Below, in pieces: positions 36,073 through 48,282 of a stretch of 64,000 nucleotides of DNA; positions within the stretch are counted from its first letter, which is position 1, and each line of letters starts with the position of its first letter. Below the pieces are notes generated by a model. That model saw nothing but the letters and a program-made list of their open reading frames with translations, was not told the DNA's origin and did no database searches. The translations under genes and the position numbers were made by a program. The stretch comes from Viola odorata (taxonomy: Eukaryota; Streptophyta; Magnoliopsida; Malpighiales; Violaceae), in assembly GCA_963691705.1 (NCBI GenBank), contig OY829537.1:72561352-72625351 (forward strand), in the 5' to 3' direction.

Positions 36073-37243
36073 GGTGAAAATTCATACCTGCACACGTAGC
36101 AAACGTTAGTGAGAATTTTCGCTCCCTCACATGTTTACTCTCGTGTTTAAGCACTCGTAAAAATTATCCTCACAAAATCTCTCAATCCTAGGCTCTGAAG
36201 TTGTGTTGTAAGTTACGCGCGGGATGGTGCGCAATCCACGTATCCACTGTCGTCAATCCTTTCACCTCAAGTTTCAAGCACAAGACTCAACAGTAAAAGG
36301 ACACAAGACAAGAGACTCAAGATGAATTAATTGAAAACTGAATGGTCAGAAATAATTGAGAGGGAATTAAAAATGCCAAAGGAAAGAAACTTGACTCCTT
36401 AAATTTGTGGATGGAGGGAAAAGAAAAGAAAGTAGCAGTTTTCACTTATAATATGTTAAACTTCTCACTTTGCCTTTTGCTCCTCACTGTTTTAACTAAT
36501 TTCGGGTAGGGGGTGGTTTGCAATTTTCTGTTTGCTGTTTGGGGCTCCCTTCTTTTCTTTTCTTTTATTTTTTTGTTCAGATCCTTGCCTACAGACTTTT
36601 GAGAAGGGAGGTTGACATGGGAGGAGGTTCAGCTGGAATTAAATGAGAAGACAGGTTGCTTGTTTCAAAATAGAAAGTTGACAGCTGCTTTTGTAGTCTA
36701 CCTTTTGGGTGTTGCACAAATGAGGTAATTTTGGGGTGAGGAGGTGTGGTAGGTGGGGAAAGCTGGCCTTGATTAGTTGGAAAAGGGTTAAAATAAGATC
36801 AAACACAGAATGGGTCTAGGTAAGACGAAATTAAAGATCAAACTCAATAACTTTTAACAATCAGCTCAAGAACACTCAAGAACAAGTTTGAATGTTCTTG
36901 GCTGAAAAATCCAGAATTTGACTCAAAATTTGTTAAAAATTTATGGAAAATTACATACTTGACTCTAAAATATTTTTAAGACTTGTCACATCAACTTTCA
37001 ACCAAGGAAGAATAAGAAAATTCGGTTGAAAAATCAAAGAAAAATGATTTCAGATTAACACCAAGAACACCAATTTCTGAAAAATTGCAAGCTTGCAACT
37101 TTGGTGCTCTAAAGGTTCAAAACATCACCCAAACGTCAAGAAACTCAAGGTTAATGTCTTAGAAACTTGAAAGATGGATTTCTTGATAGAAAGTGTGACC
37201 ATTTCTAGTGTAAAACGTAGACACAATAAGAACAACTCAAGAC
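36073..37243 (-). other. Leader of element B
   Basis: About 1.2 kb between the PBS and gag, unusually long for this type, with no supported coding region. 'aggctctga' at 36190-36198 resembles part of a tRNA-iMet-type PBS complement but lies inside the leader. Confidence 0.55.
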
Positions 37244-37261
37244 AGCTAAGTTCCGCTGCCA
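37244..37261 (-). promoter_or_regulatory. Primer binding site of element B
   Basis: Minus-strand TGGCAGCGGAACTTAGCT, 2 nt after the end of the 5' LTR. It resembles the PBS of D (TGGTAGCGGAGC...). The tRNA primer is not identified. Confidence 0.65.
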
Positions 37262-37263
37262 CT

Positions 37264-38187
37264 TGATACGATTCAATCTCTTTTGAGGGGCTGAAATGTT
37301 TGAGTTTGGAGAAAGGGTCTAGCTCAAGTTGACTCTCAAATATACAAAGAAAACACACAAGGATTTGATGGAATGATCGTAGAGATTTGCAGCAGAAAAA
37401 AGAGTACAATGAAAGACAGTTAATAAGGAAAATAAACACAAGAAGGATGGATATATGCTTGAGATGAAATAGATTTAAACGACAATGAACACTTGAATTA
37501 AACTTGCAATTAACTTACACAAGTAGAAGTCTTGAATCTTACACAAATGCAGTTACACGAATACTCACACAAGAATTGAAAGCTTAATGGTTTTACTTGC
37601 AAAGATTAAAGGAGCTTTCAAGCCTTAAATCATACAAGTTGAGTCTATGGTGTTTAAAGGGAGGAGTATTCTCTAACCCAGCAATAAACACTCAACATAA
37701 ACTGTCTAAAATAAGAAGAGAAGTAGCTATTTATACTAGGTATAAAATGGCCCTCGGAAAGTTTTCGGGGAAGACACAAGACAGTGACTGGCGGCATGTC
37801 GCTAGCTTCGGCATTAATTACCCAAAAAATGATCAATTTCTTCCAAGAAAGGCAGTGACTGGCGGCCGCTAGCTTCAGCATGAATTTTCCAAAAGGATCA
37901 AAAATCAACTCCAAGGATGGTAGAGACGAGCGGCATGCCGCTATAGGCTTAGCGACATACCGTTAGTGCTAGAGTTGGAAAGATCGGCTCTTTGTTGCTC
38001 CGCGCATGCTTCTCGACCTCCGATGTGATGTGCGACTATCATTAAGGTCTGGCCTTCATCTTGAAGCACATCCTCACTCATTTTGGATTCAATCCATAGG
38101 ATGGTCTGCTTGGGCATGCTCCTTGTGATTGGCCCTCTTGGCGCCGTATCTTCGGGTTCTAAGCTAGGCATGGGTGTGATCGTATCA
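37264..38187 (-). repeat. Element B, 5' LTR
   Basis: 924 bp, TGATACGATTCAA to GATCGTATCA, followed by the TSD CTAGC (38188-38192). A minus-strand frame in it (SDTITPMPSLEPEDTAPRGP) is the LTR-encoded pol tail seen in the 3' LTR counterpart. TATA-like CTATTTATAC complement near 37727. Confidence 0.92.
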
Positions 38188-38192
38188 CTAGC

Positions 38193-38508
38193 AAAGATGA
38201 AGAAGGAGCTCGCTATCAGCAATGATCTCTTGGAAACTGTGGATGAGTTTAATGTTTTAGGACCTTTATTTGATTGTACTATCATTTCTGAGCTTCCACA
38301 AGTTTATAACAATGTCTTACCTTCTATTATGCAGGCACCAGAAATTGAGCTCAACACACTTCCGAATCATTTGAAGCATGTATTTCTTGACCAAGAAGTC
38401 ATCCTACCAGTGATAACATCCAGCAATTTGAGCCAAGAAGAGGTGGACAAGCTAATGGAAAATTCAGAAGTTTTACATAAAACTGAACCCCTTAAACCCA
38501 TGAATTAG
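38193..38508 (+). pseudogene. Athila fragment A1, continuation after B
   Basis: The frame MKKELAISNDLLETVDEFNV, PLFDCTIISELPQVYNNVLP, LPNHLKHVFLDQEVILPVIT is the protease-RT spacer of the Athila element that also appears in A2 (50370-50618: LVISNDLLETVKELNVLGPL). It follows directly from 6612 once B and one TSD are removed. It ends at TAG 38506-38508. No RT follows, so A1 is a remnant. Confidence 0.85.
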
Positions 38509-38759
38509 GCTGACCCTTTTCTTGAGTTTCCTATTGTCTACAGTAGCCAAAACTTACCACATTTGTGATGCAGGAACAACCAAAACTTAACTTGAACAAC
38601 CTTCTAATCCATTTCAATTAACATCTTTAAGGGTTGTCAAGGAAATGCCACCCAAGGGTCCAAACAAACTTAGTGCATGGAGAGAATTTGGAGAGGCCGG
38701 TTAATAAGAAAATAAGGGGAATGTCGAGCTCAAGACAATAAATATGGGCGTTGTATGGG
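38509..38759 (+). other. Degenerate retroelement sequence after A1
   Basis: No continuous frame. Short peptide MPPKGPNKLSAWREFGEAG from 38649 suggests further Athila-derived sequence, but I cannot place it. Confidence 0.4.
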
Positions 38760-40221
38760 AGGCAGTCTATATTTTTACTTTAGTTTGTTTTGTTTCTAAT
38801 AAAGAATGATCTTCCTCTGAAATCTAATAATGATTTTTCATCTTTCATGATATGGAGCTCGGAGACCAAGAAGATATTCTTCGCCAAGAAATTGGCCAAG
38901 AAGCAAAAAATAGGGGAATTAAGCACGATTCTGGACAAATTGGGAGTAGAAGGATTCTTGGCTGATTTTTGGACCAAGACTGGACACAAGCATCGCTCTT
39001 GACTAAGATAGACTCTCTTTGCCAATCCATCACCCTGGAGAAATCTACGGAGTAGATAGCGGATTAAAGGCGCTGGCGGATGATTCTTTCCTACCCTGAC
39101 GATTTGAAAGCGTCAATCATGAACGCATTGTAGATGTGTCCCTCTATTTCTGTTTTGATAAGATTATTTTGTGAGAAAGAGAGAAATTCAAATACAATTT
39201 AGAGTTGATTAGGATATGATTTTCCTTTATTTCCGCCGTTAGCTATTTTCTAGGAAGTATTTATACTCTCCTTAGGGTTTAGAGAAGGGTCTCGACCGGC
39301 TGCTGGGTTTGAATCCTCTCTCTGATTTTCTATCGCCATTTTTACATACACTCTACTCTTTCGGCAACGAAGGATTTTTATCATTTCAATACATTGTTAT
39401 TTTGCCTTCAATCATGAGTATGAGTAGCTAAGTACATCCTTCTTAGTAGAGGCATTTTAAGCATGAGTTTGAGTATGCATGAGACCTAATAGATCTTATC
39501 ACTCTTTAGATCTATATTTAATCAATCTTGCAATCATTTCTAACGTGTTTCTATATGATGTTAGATCTGGCCAATTTAGTGTTAAATAGATAATGCAAAA
39601 GTCATTTCTCTTGGCCATGGACTATTGACCAAGAGAATCGAAGTAGACACCTATGCGCTAGCGGAACATTTGTGAAATGGTAGGGTGAAAGGTTAATCAG
39701 ATCCAGTCCCAATTGACGCCTAAGGATACTAGTCTGGAGTTATCTTCCCCTAATCGTTCATCAGCCAACTCGGTAAACCCTTTAACTAGCAAGGTGCTAG
39801 CTACTTAGGCATCATCTCTAAGCGTAACTAAGGTGGTGTTGATACAGGAGGGAAGCAGGGGTCATAAGCGTACCTTGATCCTCTAGCAACTCTGTAGATT
39901 AAAGATGAACAACCTTGTGTCGATGATTGCAACTCATGACTCATAGCTTTCTCATTTTGATCCCCGTTTCGTTGATCTGCTATCTTGACCAAGAGTGTGG
40001 TTCTTGTCCAAGATAGTTACTTGTTTTATTTACTTTCCAATTATAGTTTTATGACAAAACCCCCAATTTCATCTAAGTGTTATTTTAATTATTACAAGTT
40101 CTCTCAAAAGTCATACCATAACTCCTTATGGATCGAACCTCTTACTTGTTATCTACAATTTATTTGTTCCTAGCAGTGAGTTGTAACTTATATTTATTTT
40201 TTACGGATTCGACACCCATCA
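38760..40221 (+). repeat. Athila A2: 5' LTR region (left edge uncertain)
   Basis: AT-rich sequence with a TATA-like tatttatac at ~39259 and a typical Athila-type leader (catgagtatgagtagctaag at ~39414). It ends ...GACACCCATCA just before the PBS. The second LTR is outside the window, so the left boundary is a guess. Confidence 0.55.
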
Positions 40222-40224
40222 AAT

Positions 40225-40243
40225 TTTAGCGCTGATGCCGGGA
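40225..40243 (+). promoter_or_regulatory. Degenerate primer binding site of Athila A2
   Basis: TTTAGCGCTGATGCCGGG resembles the Athila-type PBS with its GCGCC..TGCCGGGG core, with mutations. It lies ~3 nt after the LTR end CATCA. Confidence 0.65.
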
Positions 40244-40279
40244 AGTTAACGGATACTGATCTTTGTATTTTCTTATTTT

Positions 40280-41813
40280 ATGATCAGGTCATCTCGTGCG
40301 GAATTGATTCCTTTCAATCCAGAGCTGACCAAAGCAGAGAGAAAAAATTAATAGAGAGCCAAAAGAAGACTAGTGTCAACATCTTAATCAAGATCACTTT
40401 CTTAACCAAGACATAGACCAAGATGAACAAGAACCAATTCCAATAATCAACATGGAATAACCAGTCGAACAAACTCTCAAGAAACTGAACCAAGGACTAG
40501 AGCAAGAAACTTACTCTACCACTAGTGGATAATGATTGGGCTATCAAGACCAACGTCATCCATAACTTGAAAAAGTTCCATGGACATTCTAATGAAAATC
40601 CTTACATCCATTTAAGGGATTTTCACTTGGAATGTGACGCACTTAAACCTTGAGACGTTCTCATTGAGAGACCGAAACTAAAGGCTTTTCAGTGGTCATT
40701 GGAGGATTTAGCAAGAAACTGGTTCTACAATCTACCTCACAATACCATTAGTACTTGGGTTCAAATGTCAAGAGCCTTCTTGAACAAATACTGGAATGCA
40801 AGCAAACCCAGAGCAGCAAGAAAGAATCTCATTTCCATCCAACAAAGGGGAACCGAGAGCTTCAGAGAATACCAGTAGAGACTCAAAGACCTCCAGGACA
40901 TCTATCCTACACATGGAGTAACTGATCAAGCTCTAGTTCAGTACTTCTATGATGGAATGAGAATGAGCGACAAAGAAAGAGTTGATGCAGCAGCTGGAGG
41001 AGCTTTGCAAGATGTCACTCCCACTCGAGCCAAACAATTTCTTTAAACGATGGTTGAGAACTGCAACAATAATGGCTCTTCAGAGTGCTCTAACCCTACT
41101 ACTTCTTTTGTTAATTCAATTGCTATGGAACAACAAATTGCCAGTATTGCTAATTTTATTCAAAATCTTTCTACAGGTGCTCCTGGCCAAGACAGCAACC
41201 AAGGCGCGATTGTGAGTGTATGCGGGGTATGTTGCCAAACTGACCATCACACCAATTATTGTTCCATGCTTCAACCAGCAACAGTAGAAGAGCTCACTAC
41301 TCAATTGAATGCTGCTTATGGTTACAATCAGACCCAACAGAACAAATACCCTCCAAACAACAATCCTTACTCAAATACCTATAACCCTGGATGGAGGAAT
41401 CACCATAATCTTAGTTGGACTCAAAATCAACCTCAAACTAATTCCATATTTAACCAATCCCAACAACCACCATTCAACCTCCAAAAATTTACCCCTAGAC
41501 CACCCCAGAACCAAAATAACCCACCTCTAATTACCTGCACCTCCTCAGCAATTGCAAATTGCTGGTCCTACATGCGATGATGAAATAGATAAAAACTTCG
41601 CTCGATAAAATGCTATATTGGCAGACATACAAAAGCAGCTAAAGTTACTAATGGAAGACAGGCAGCAACATAATGTTAATGCGATTAGCTTGAGCAGTGG
41701 TGTATATCTTCCTGAAAGAGAAGAGATTGTGGCATACAAAAAAGGGAAGGAGAAGCCAAGGCACAAGAATTGGTAGAAAGTGATGGAGTTTGAAAGGAAG
41801 TACAAGTACAAGT
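40280..41813 (+). pseudogene. Athila A2 gag (5' part, interrupted by D)
   Basis: The ATG at 40280 begins MIRSSRAELIPFNPELTKAE, followed quickly by stops. The gag domain is clear from ~40530: VIHNLKKFHGHSNENPYIHL, FQWSLEDLARNWFYNLPHN, RAFLNKYWNASKPRAARK, ISIQQRGTESFREYQ (then a stop). From 41050 a frame with VCGVCCQTDHHTNYC (zinc-knuckle-like) and a Gln/Asn/Pro-rich region follows. It continues across D at 49393. Multiple stops and shifts. Confidence 0.85.
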
Positions 41814-42926
41814 TGATAAACGGCCTAGAGGGGGGGTGAATAGGCAAATAAAATTCTAACACAAAATGTAAGGAAATATGAGTGCGGAAATAGAATGTAA
41901 AAACACAAGGATATATAGTGGTTCCAATTCCTCAATGAATTGTACTCCACTACCTAAGAGCTTCACCCTTAGGATTTTGAACAACGACCACTTCGTTATT
42001 ACCTTGAGTTTTTACGGGTTCAACTCAAACCTTACACCTTGGTTTTTCCGGGCTCAACCAATAAACCTTTCACCTTGGTTTTTGTGGGCTCAACCAATAA
42101 ACCTTACACTTTGGTTTTCACGGGTTCACCAACAACCTTACAATGTGATTTTTCCGGGCTCAATCACAACCTATCACAATCAATATAACTTGACAAGAGA
42201 GTGGTTAAATGGCAACACAAATTGGTGTACAAATAAGCTATGTATGATTCAATAATTAACACCAATAAATGAACAAGAATACCTCAGTAGAAAGCTTAAA
42301 ACTTACTTGAAAAACTGACGCAAGAATGAGTAAAATCGGATGAGTGAAGCTTGCGTTATGAGAATTTGAATTTGTAAGCTTTGCAAAAATCCAGATTTTT
42401 GGCTTTGAAAATGGATGAGAGCTTTCTAAATCTTTCTTGTGTTTATGTGGTATTCTAGTTTAGTTCTAACTCATCTAAGATGAGTATTTATAGAGTAGAG
42501 AAAGAGGAAATTCGGCCAGGAATTAAGGAAGTCAAAACTAGCCGTTTTTAGTGGAGAAAAGGGTTGTTTGAGAAACTAGCCGTTGGCCCTTCAGTGGCAA
42601 AACGCTATGGCGTTTTGAAAAACAGCTTTGTATACTCTTTACGAAAACTCGAATAACTTTCGACTGAAAAATCATTTTTGCGTAAAACTTTTTGCCACAT
42701 TTTCTTGAGGTATAATTGAACATAAATCAAGTGTATAATTGAATCATACTTACATATTTAAGGTCCTAAAGTACACTTGATCTTGAGCTTGCGAATAATA
42801 GATTTGTTGCCTCTTTTGTTTGTTCGTCACAAACTACACACTTTAACTTCAAATTGCATTAGTAATATTAATTAGTTTATGTGTCTAAAATCATCAAAAC
42901 AAAAGTAAGTTGCCCTTGGGCTAACA
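41814..42926 (-). repeat. Element D, 3' LTR
   Basis: Matches 48283-49392 with ~11 substitutions and two short indels by eye. Minus-strand TATA box CTATAAATA at 42485-42493. A ~50-bp motif 'cttggtttt..cgggctcaacc' is repeated several times at 42030-42160. Confidence 0.95.
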
Positions 42927-42940
42927 ATCTCCCCCTTTTT
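42927..42940 (-). promoter_or_regulatory. Polypurine tract of element D
   Basis: Minus-strand AAAAAGGGGGAGAT directly before the 3' LTR. Similar purine tracts lie at 43099-43165. Confidence 0.85.
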
Positions 42941-43324
42941 GATGATGACAACCACAAACTAATATCAAAACATATATAAGCTAGCAATTGAAATTGAAGT
43001 TAAATGGAGTAAACTTACATTTCCTATCTTTGCCAAATAAATGCTCCCCCTACATAAAACATTAGTGCACATAGAGCATAGCAAAGATTTAAAGTTTTGC
43101 TCCCCCTTAATCTTACCTTTCTCCCCATTTTATAAGCTTCTCCCCCTTAACTTACTCTCCCCCTTTGTCATTAACAAAAAGGGTAAATTAAGTAAGGAAG
43201 GCCAAAGAAACAAACAATGAGTAATACAAGGAGTAAGCAAAGATCAAATCCAAAACATCAAACGATTATCCAATCCAAAGATAAATGTTAAGAAAAAATA
43301 AAGAGAGGATAACCAAAATCTTAC

Positions 43325-46300
43325 TCAAAATGGATTGCAAATACCGATTTCATGTCTAAGTTCCACAAAACGTTCCTTGGCAAGAGCTTTGGTGAAAATG
43401 TCTGCAAGCTGATTGTTAGTACCAACAAATTCAAGCATAATATCCCCTTTAGCCAAATGATCACGAATAAAATGATGTTTTATATCAATGTGCTTGGTTC
43501 ATGAGTGGTAAATAGGATTCTTGGTCAAATTAATAGTACTTAGATTATCACAAAAGATAGGAATTTTACAAAACTTAAGATCAAAATCTTCTAAGGTTTG
43601 TTTCATCCATAAAATTTGAGAAACACAAGATCCAGCAGCAATATATTCAGCTTCCGTAGTAGAAATGGCTACCGAATTTTGGTTCTTACTAGACCAAGAA
43701 ACCATAGCTTGTCCTAAAAAATGACATGTACCACTAGTGCTTTTCCTATCGGTTTTAGAACCGGCAAAATCTGAATCGGTATAGCCAATTAAATCAATGC
43801 TAGACCCTTTCGGGTACCAAAGACCTAATTTAGAAGTACCTTTCAAATATTTGAAAATTCTTTTCAAAGCAAGCAAGTGAGACTCTTTAGGACAAGATTG
43901 AAAACGAGCAAATAGACAAACACTAAACATTATATCCGGTCTACTTGCCGTTAAATATAAGAGACTTCCGATCATACCTCGATATAGAGTAATATCTACA
44001 TCTTTACCATTTTCATCTTTGTCGAGGGTGACAGTTGGACTAAGAGGAATAGGACTCTCCTTAACATCTTTGTATCCATATTTGTTTAGGAGATCCTTGA
44101 TGTATTTTGCTTGATTGATAAAGATACCCTCTTTAGATTGTCGAATTTGAAGTCCAAGGAAGAATGTCAATTCTCCCATCATGCTCATTTCGAATTCACT
44201 ATGCATACAATTTTCAAATTCCTTGCATAAAGAATCATTAGTAGCACCAAAAATGATATCATCAACGTAAATTTGAACAATTAACATATGTTTACCATCA
44301 TGTTTAGTGAAGAGTGTAGAATCAATTTTTCCCATTTTAAAACCATTTTTCAACAAAAAAAATTGACTTAAACGATCATACCAAGCTCTAGGAGCTTGTT
44401 TAAGACCATATAAAGCCTTTTCCAATTTAAAAATATGGTTAGGAAATTTAGGATCTTCAAAACTGGGAGGTTGTTTTACATACACTTCTTCCATGATGTA
44501 ACCATTCAAAAATGCACTTTTAACATCCATTTGAAATAAATTTATGTTCTTAAAACATGCAAATGCTAATAACATGCGAATAGATTCAAGTCTAGCAACC
44601 GGGGCAAATGTTTCATCAAAATCAATACCTTCTTGTTGGTTGTACCCTTGGGCTACCAATCTAGCTTTATTGCGAATGACATTCCCCGATTCATCAAGTT
44701 TGTTTCGAAAAACCCACTTGGTGCCAATGATAGTATGGTTGCTAGGCCTAGGAACTAATTTCCAAACACAATTTCGCTCAAATTGATTTAGTTCCTCTTG
44801 CATGGAAATCATCCAATATTCATCATGTGAAGCATCATCAAATTTCTTAGGTTCAAATTGAGAAACAAATGCATGATGATCATTTAAATATCTAAGAGAA
44901 GAGCGAGTGACAATACCTTTGCTTTGGTTATTACCTATGATTTGCTCTTGTGGATGTGCATTCATAAATCTCCAAGGTTTGGAACTTGAGGGGCCTTGAT
45001 CATTTTGATTTACTCCATCATTTGTATCCTTAAGCACCTCTTCTTCCGGCTCTTTCTCCTCTTGAATTTCTAGGGAATCTAGTGAAGGAGGATTGACTTG
45101 AAGGCTTCCAAAAACTTCTTCTACATCACTATCTATCTCTTTCACACTTTCAAAAGGATTAGATTCATCAAAAGCAATATGCATGGATTCTTCTACAACT
45201 AGAGTTCTTTTATTATAAACTCTATATGCTTTGCTAGTAGTAGAATAACCAAGAAAAATGCCTTCATTCGACTTTGCATCAAATTTTCCCAAATTATCTT
45301 TGATGTTAAGAATAAAACATTTACATCCAAAGACTCTAAAGTATGCAATGGTGGGTTTCTTATCATGCCATAATTCGAAAGGAGTTTTATTAAGCAATGG
45401 TCGAATTAGAATACGATTTAAAACATGACATGCGGTTGCAACGGCTTCGGCCCAAAAATGTTTTGGTGTATTATGCTCATTTAAAAGAGTTCTAGCCGTT
45501 TCTTGCAACGTTCTATTTTTCCTTTCAACTACCCCATTTTGTTGAGGAGTGCGAGGACAAGAAAAGTTGTGAAAAATGCCATTTTCATTACAAAAATCTT
45601 GAAACATGCCATTTTCAAATTCACCACCATGATCACTTTTAATTCTCAAAATTTTGGAACCTTTTTCATTTTGAATACGTTTGCAAAGTTGTTTGAATTT
45701 TTCACATGCATCACTTTTATGAGCCAAGAATATAACCCAAGTAAATCTAGATAAATCATCCACAATAACAAAAACATAACTCTTACCTCCCACACTTACC
45801 GTTCTCATAGGACCAAATAAGTCAAGGTGTAGAAGTTGTAATGGCCTTGAAGTTGAAACGGATTTGATAGGTTTGAAGGAGCTCTTAATTTGCTTCCCAT
45901 ATTGACATGCATTACACAAACCTTCCTTCTCAAACTTCATTTTAGGTAAGCCTCTCACAAGCTCTTTTCTAGAAAGCTTTGCAATGTTTTCCATTCCTAC
46001 ATGCACAAGTCTTCTATGCCAAATAGATGAATTATCAACTAAAGCACTTAAGCAAGTATGATCATCGTTAGGAATATCATTTAAATCAATCATATAAATG
46101 TTTCCAACTCGATTACCCATGAAAATTAAATCACGTGTGAAAATATTTCTTACTTCACAATGAGTTGAAGTAAAAATAACAATTAAATCTTTATCACATA
46201 ATTGACTTATGCTTAATAAATTAAATTTCAAGCCATGCATAAATAAAACATGTTCAATAGAGGGAGAATGGCCAACTTTACCGATGCCCGAAACTTTACG

Positions 46301-46435
46301 TTTAAGGTTATCTCCAAATCGAGCATTCCCTCTATCTTCTTCCTTCAAATGGGTGAATTTCGACTTATCACCCGTCATGTGCCTCGAACACTCGCTATCC
46401 AAGTACCATTTATTTGCATGGGGTTTTCGGCACAT
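43325..46435 (-). pseudogene. Element D pol: protease, integrase, RT, RNase H
   Basis: A 978-codon open frame from 46435. The protease motif reads WYLDSECSRHMTGD, with Glu where the family has Gly after Asp-Ser. Integrase: WHRRLVHVG...CNACQYGK zinc site, then HLDLFGP, KSDHGGEF and NGVVERKNR (D, D, E present). RT: QMDVKSAFLNG, KALYGLKQAPRAWYD, YVDDIIFG. RNase H: GYTDSDFAGS and STTEAEYIA. A TGA at 43501-43499, after NPIYHS, cuts the RNase H tail; the frame continues ([20 protein letters not shown]) to a natural stop at 43325. So only the protease substitution and one nonsense codon are evident. Without them the protein would process itself, reverse-transcribe and integrate a copy. Confidence 0.95.
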
Positions 46436-46447
46436 CTACAAAACAAA

Positions 46448-48235
46448 TTAGTTAGTTTTAGGAACCCAAACTTGTTTGGGTCCTTTCTTAGCAAATGCAC
46501 TCTTTTGTGCCCACATTTGTTTTGCATAAACAACACCATTACGAATGTAGCAAAAATATGACAAATGACCATTTTTATTGCAATAGCTACATTTATATAA
46601 AGGTCTATCATGTGAGTGATGAGAGGAACTAGCATTGTTATAATTTCTTGCCTTAACAAAAGTAGTTTTAGAATTACTCATGCTAGTAGAATTATTAAAT
46701 CCAATACCTCTTCTATCACCACTAGTCTTTTGATCATTTAAGCAATTTTGATGACTTTGTGCACTTTGAATATATTTAGCTAGAGTAGCTTCAAGAGTTT
46801 TAATCTTTTCATTTAAAAGAGCTACTTCCTTACTAGAGTTTGCACAAATTTCACAAATAGCATTTTCATTTTTGAGTTTATTGCATGCATCTTCAAGTAA
46901 CTTGTTTTCACTAGTTAACCCTTTATTTAGCTCTTCTAGCTCACTTATGTCATTTTTGAGGTTATCTAGTTCTTTAACAAGTTTTGCATTTTTCCTACAC
47001 ATGTCTTGAAAATGTGTACCTAGATCATTAAAAGCATTTTGCAATTCATCAAAAGAATAATTATTTTCACTAACCGAATCATTGTCGCTATCTTCCTTAG
47101 CCATGAGGGAGAATTCAGTTTCTTCATCGGAGGAGTCATCTTCATTTGCAAAGAAGCATATGTTAGATATTTCTTCTTCTCCTTCCGATTGGGATTGGTT
47201 GCTTTCTTCTTCACTATCATCATCCCAAGTTGTAGCTTTTAGAGCTCTTCTAGGATACCTACGGGAATCCTTTCCATCTCTAGAGCCTCTTTTCTCAAAC
47301 CTTTTCTTTTTCTCAAGGTTAGGACATTCACTCTTGACATGTCCTGGCTTTTCACATCCAAAACAAACAACACTATCATTTTTAAATTTGGATTTAGAAG
47401 AGTTAGGATGCTCACCTTGATACCTTTGCTTCTTCTCGTTGTTGTGCCAAAATTTCTTGAAATTTATAGCAAAGAGAGCTAAGGACTCAATGTCTTCCTC
47501 ATCTTCTTGAGCCTTGCTAACAAATGCTACATTGTTGCTTTTGACTTTTTGCACTTCCGGTTCACCCATTTTGAGTTTGTACTCAGATACTGTAAGAGAG
47601 CCAACAAGTTAAGAAAAGGTAGGTCTCTTTTCAAGCTTATCAAAAATAGAAGTCTTGGCATTCCAAGAGTTAGGTAAAATACTAAGAAGTTTTCTTACCA
47701 TCTCCTCATCACTAGGAGTCCATCCAAGATTTCCCATAGCATTGCAAATATTTTGAATTCTAGTGCTTAAATCATAAATAGACTCACCACTCTTCATACC
47801 TAGTAATTCATATTCACGCTTGAGTGTGTTGAGTCGAATGGTTCTTACTTGAGGAGTGCCTTCATGTGCCGTCTCCAAAGTTTGCCAAACATCTTTAGAC
47901 AATTTACAAGCACTAACACGATTAAATTCGTTAGGTGAAATTGCACAAAATAAAGCAAACCTTGCCTTGTCTTCACTTTGCTTTCTTGCAATTGATCCGG
48001 CTGACCATCTAGCAAATGGAAGAGGTTTTATTGATCCATCTTCAGCAGCTGGTTCCATGGGAGTATCAAATCCATGTAGAACACAATCTAGTATAATTTG
48101 ATCTTGTCCTCCTAGGAAGGCTAACATCTTTGTCTTCCATTGCAAATAGTTGTTCCCATCAAGATATGGTGGACGGTTGAGTGCAGCACTTTCTTTATGA
48201 ACGTATAGTCCCTCTTGAGCCATTTGATCTTTCAC
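46448..48235 (-). pseudogene. Element D gag
   Basis: From 48235: PPYLDGNNYLQWKTKMLAFL (copia gag start), KDVWQTLETAHEGTPQVRTI, RLNTLKREYELLGMKSGESI. An in-frame TAA at 47611-47609 interrupts it; the frame resumes at once (LVGSLTVSEYKLKMGEPEVQ). Then come the zinc knuckle CFGCEKPGHVKSEC, an acidic region, a coiled coil (LEELNKGLTSENKLLEDACN) and a second knuckle-like CSYCNKNGHLSYFC. The TAA at 46450-46448 and a TAG a few codons later separate gag from the in-frame pol, a stop-separated arrangement known in some copia lineages. Confidence 0.93.
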
Positions 48236-48262
48236 TTGAGGTGATTAAACCTACAAAACAAG

Positions 48263-48280
48263 TACCTTGCTCCGCTACCA
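48263..48280 (-). promoter_or_regulatory. Primer binding site of element D
   Basis: Minus-strand TGGTAGCGGAGCAAGGTA lies 2 nt after the 5' LTR. It starts TGG, complementary to a tRNA CCA end; the tRNA is not identified. Confidence 0.75.
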
Positions 48281-48282
48281 AT

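Larger units (their letters stand above)
6613..38187 (-). mobile_element. Element B: chromovirus-type Ty3/gypsy retrotransposon, host of C and G
   Basis: The two LTRs (6613-7561, 37264-38187) begin TGATACGA and end TCGTATCA, a perfect 8-bp inverted repeat. The element is bounded by the TSD CTAGC at 6608-6612 and 38188-38192. Coding order on the minus strand is gag (36072-34581), protease (34580-33852), RT and start of RNase H (33660-32461), then after the C insertion the rest of RNase H and integrase (10668-9384). Without C and G the element would be about 8.0 kb. Stops, frameshifts and catalytic substitutions make it non-functional. The LTRs differ by several per cent by eye, the oldest of the paired LTRs here. 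Confidence 0.93.

Noticed and set aside
36185..36200. Possible tRNA-iMet-type PBS complement (aggctctga) suggesting a second LTR border in the B leader
   Set aside because: Only part of the motif is present, and the true LTR of B with TSD ends 1 kb away at 37264, where a TGG-starting PBS is found.
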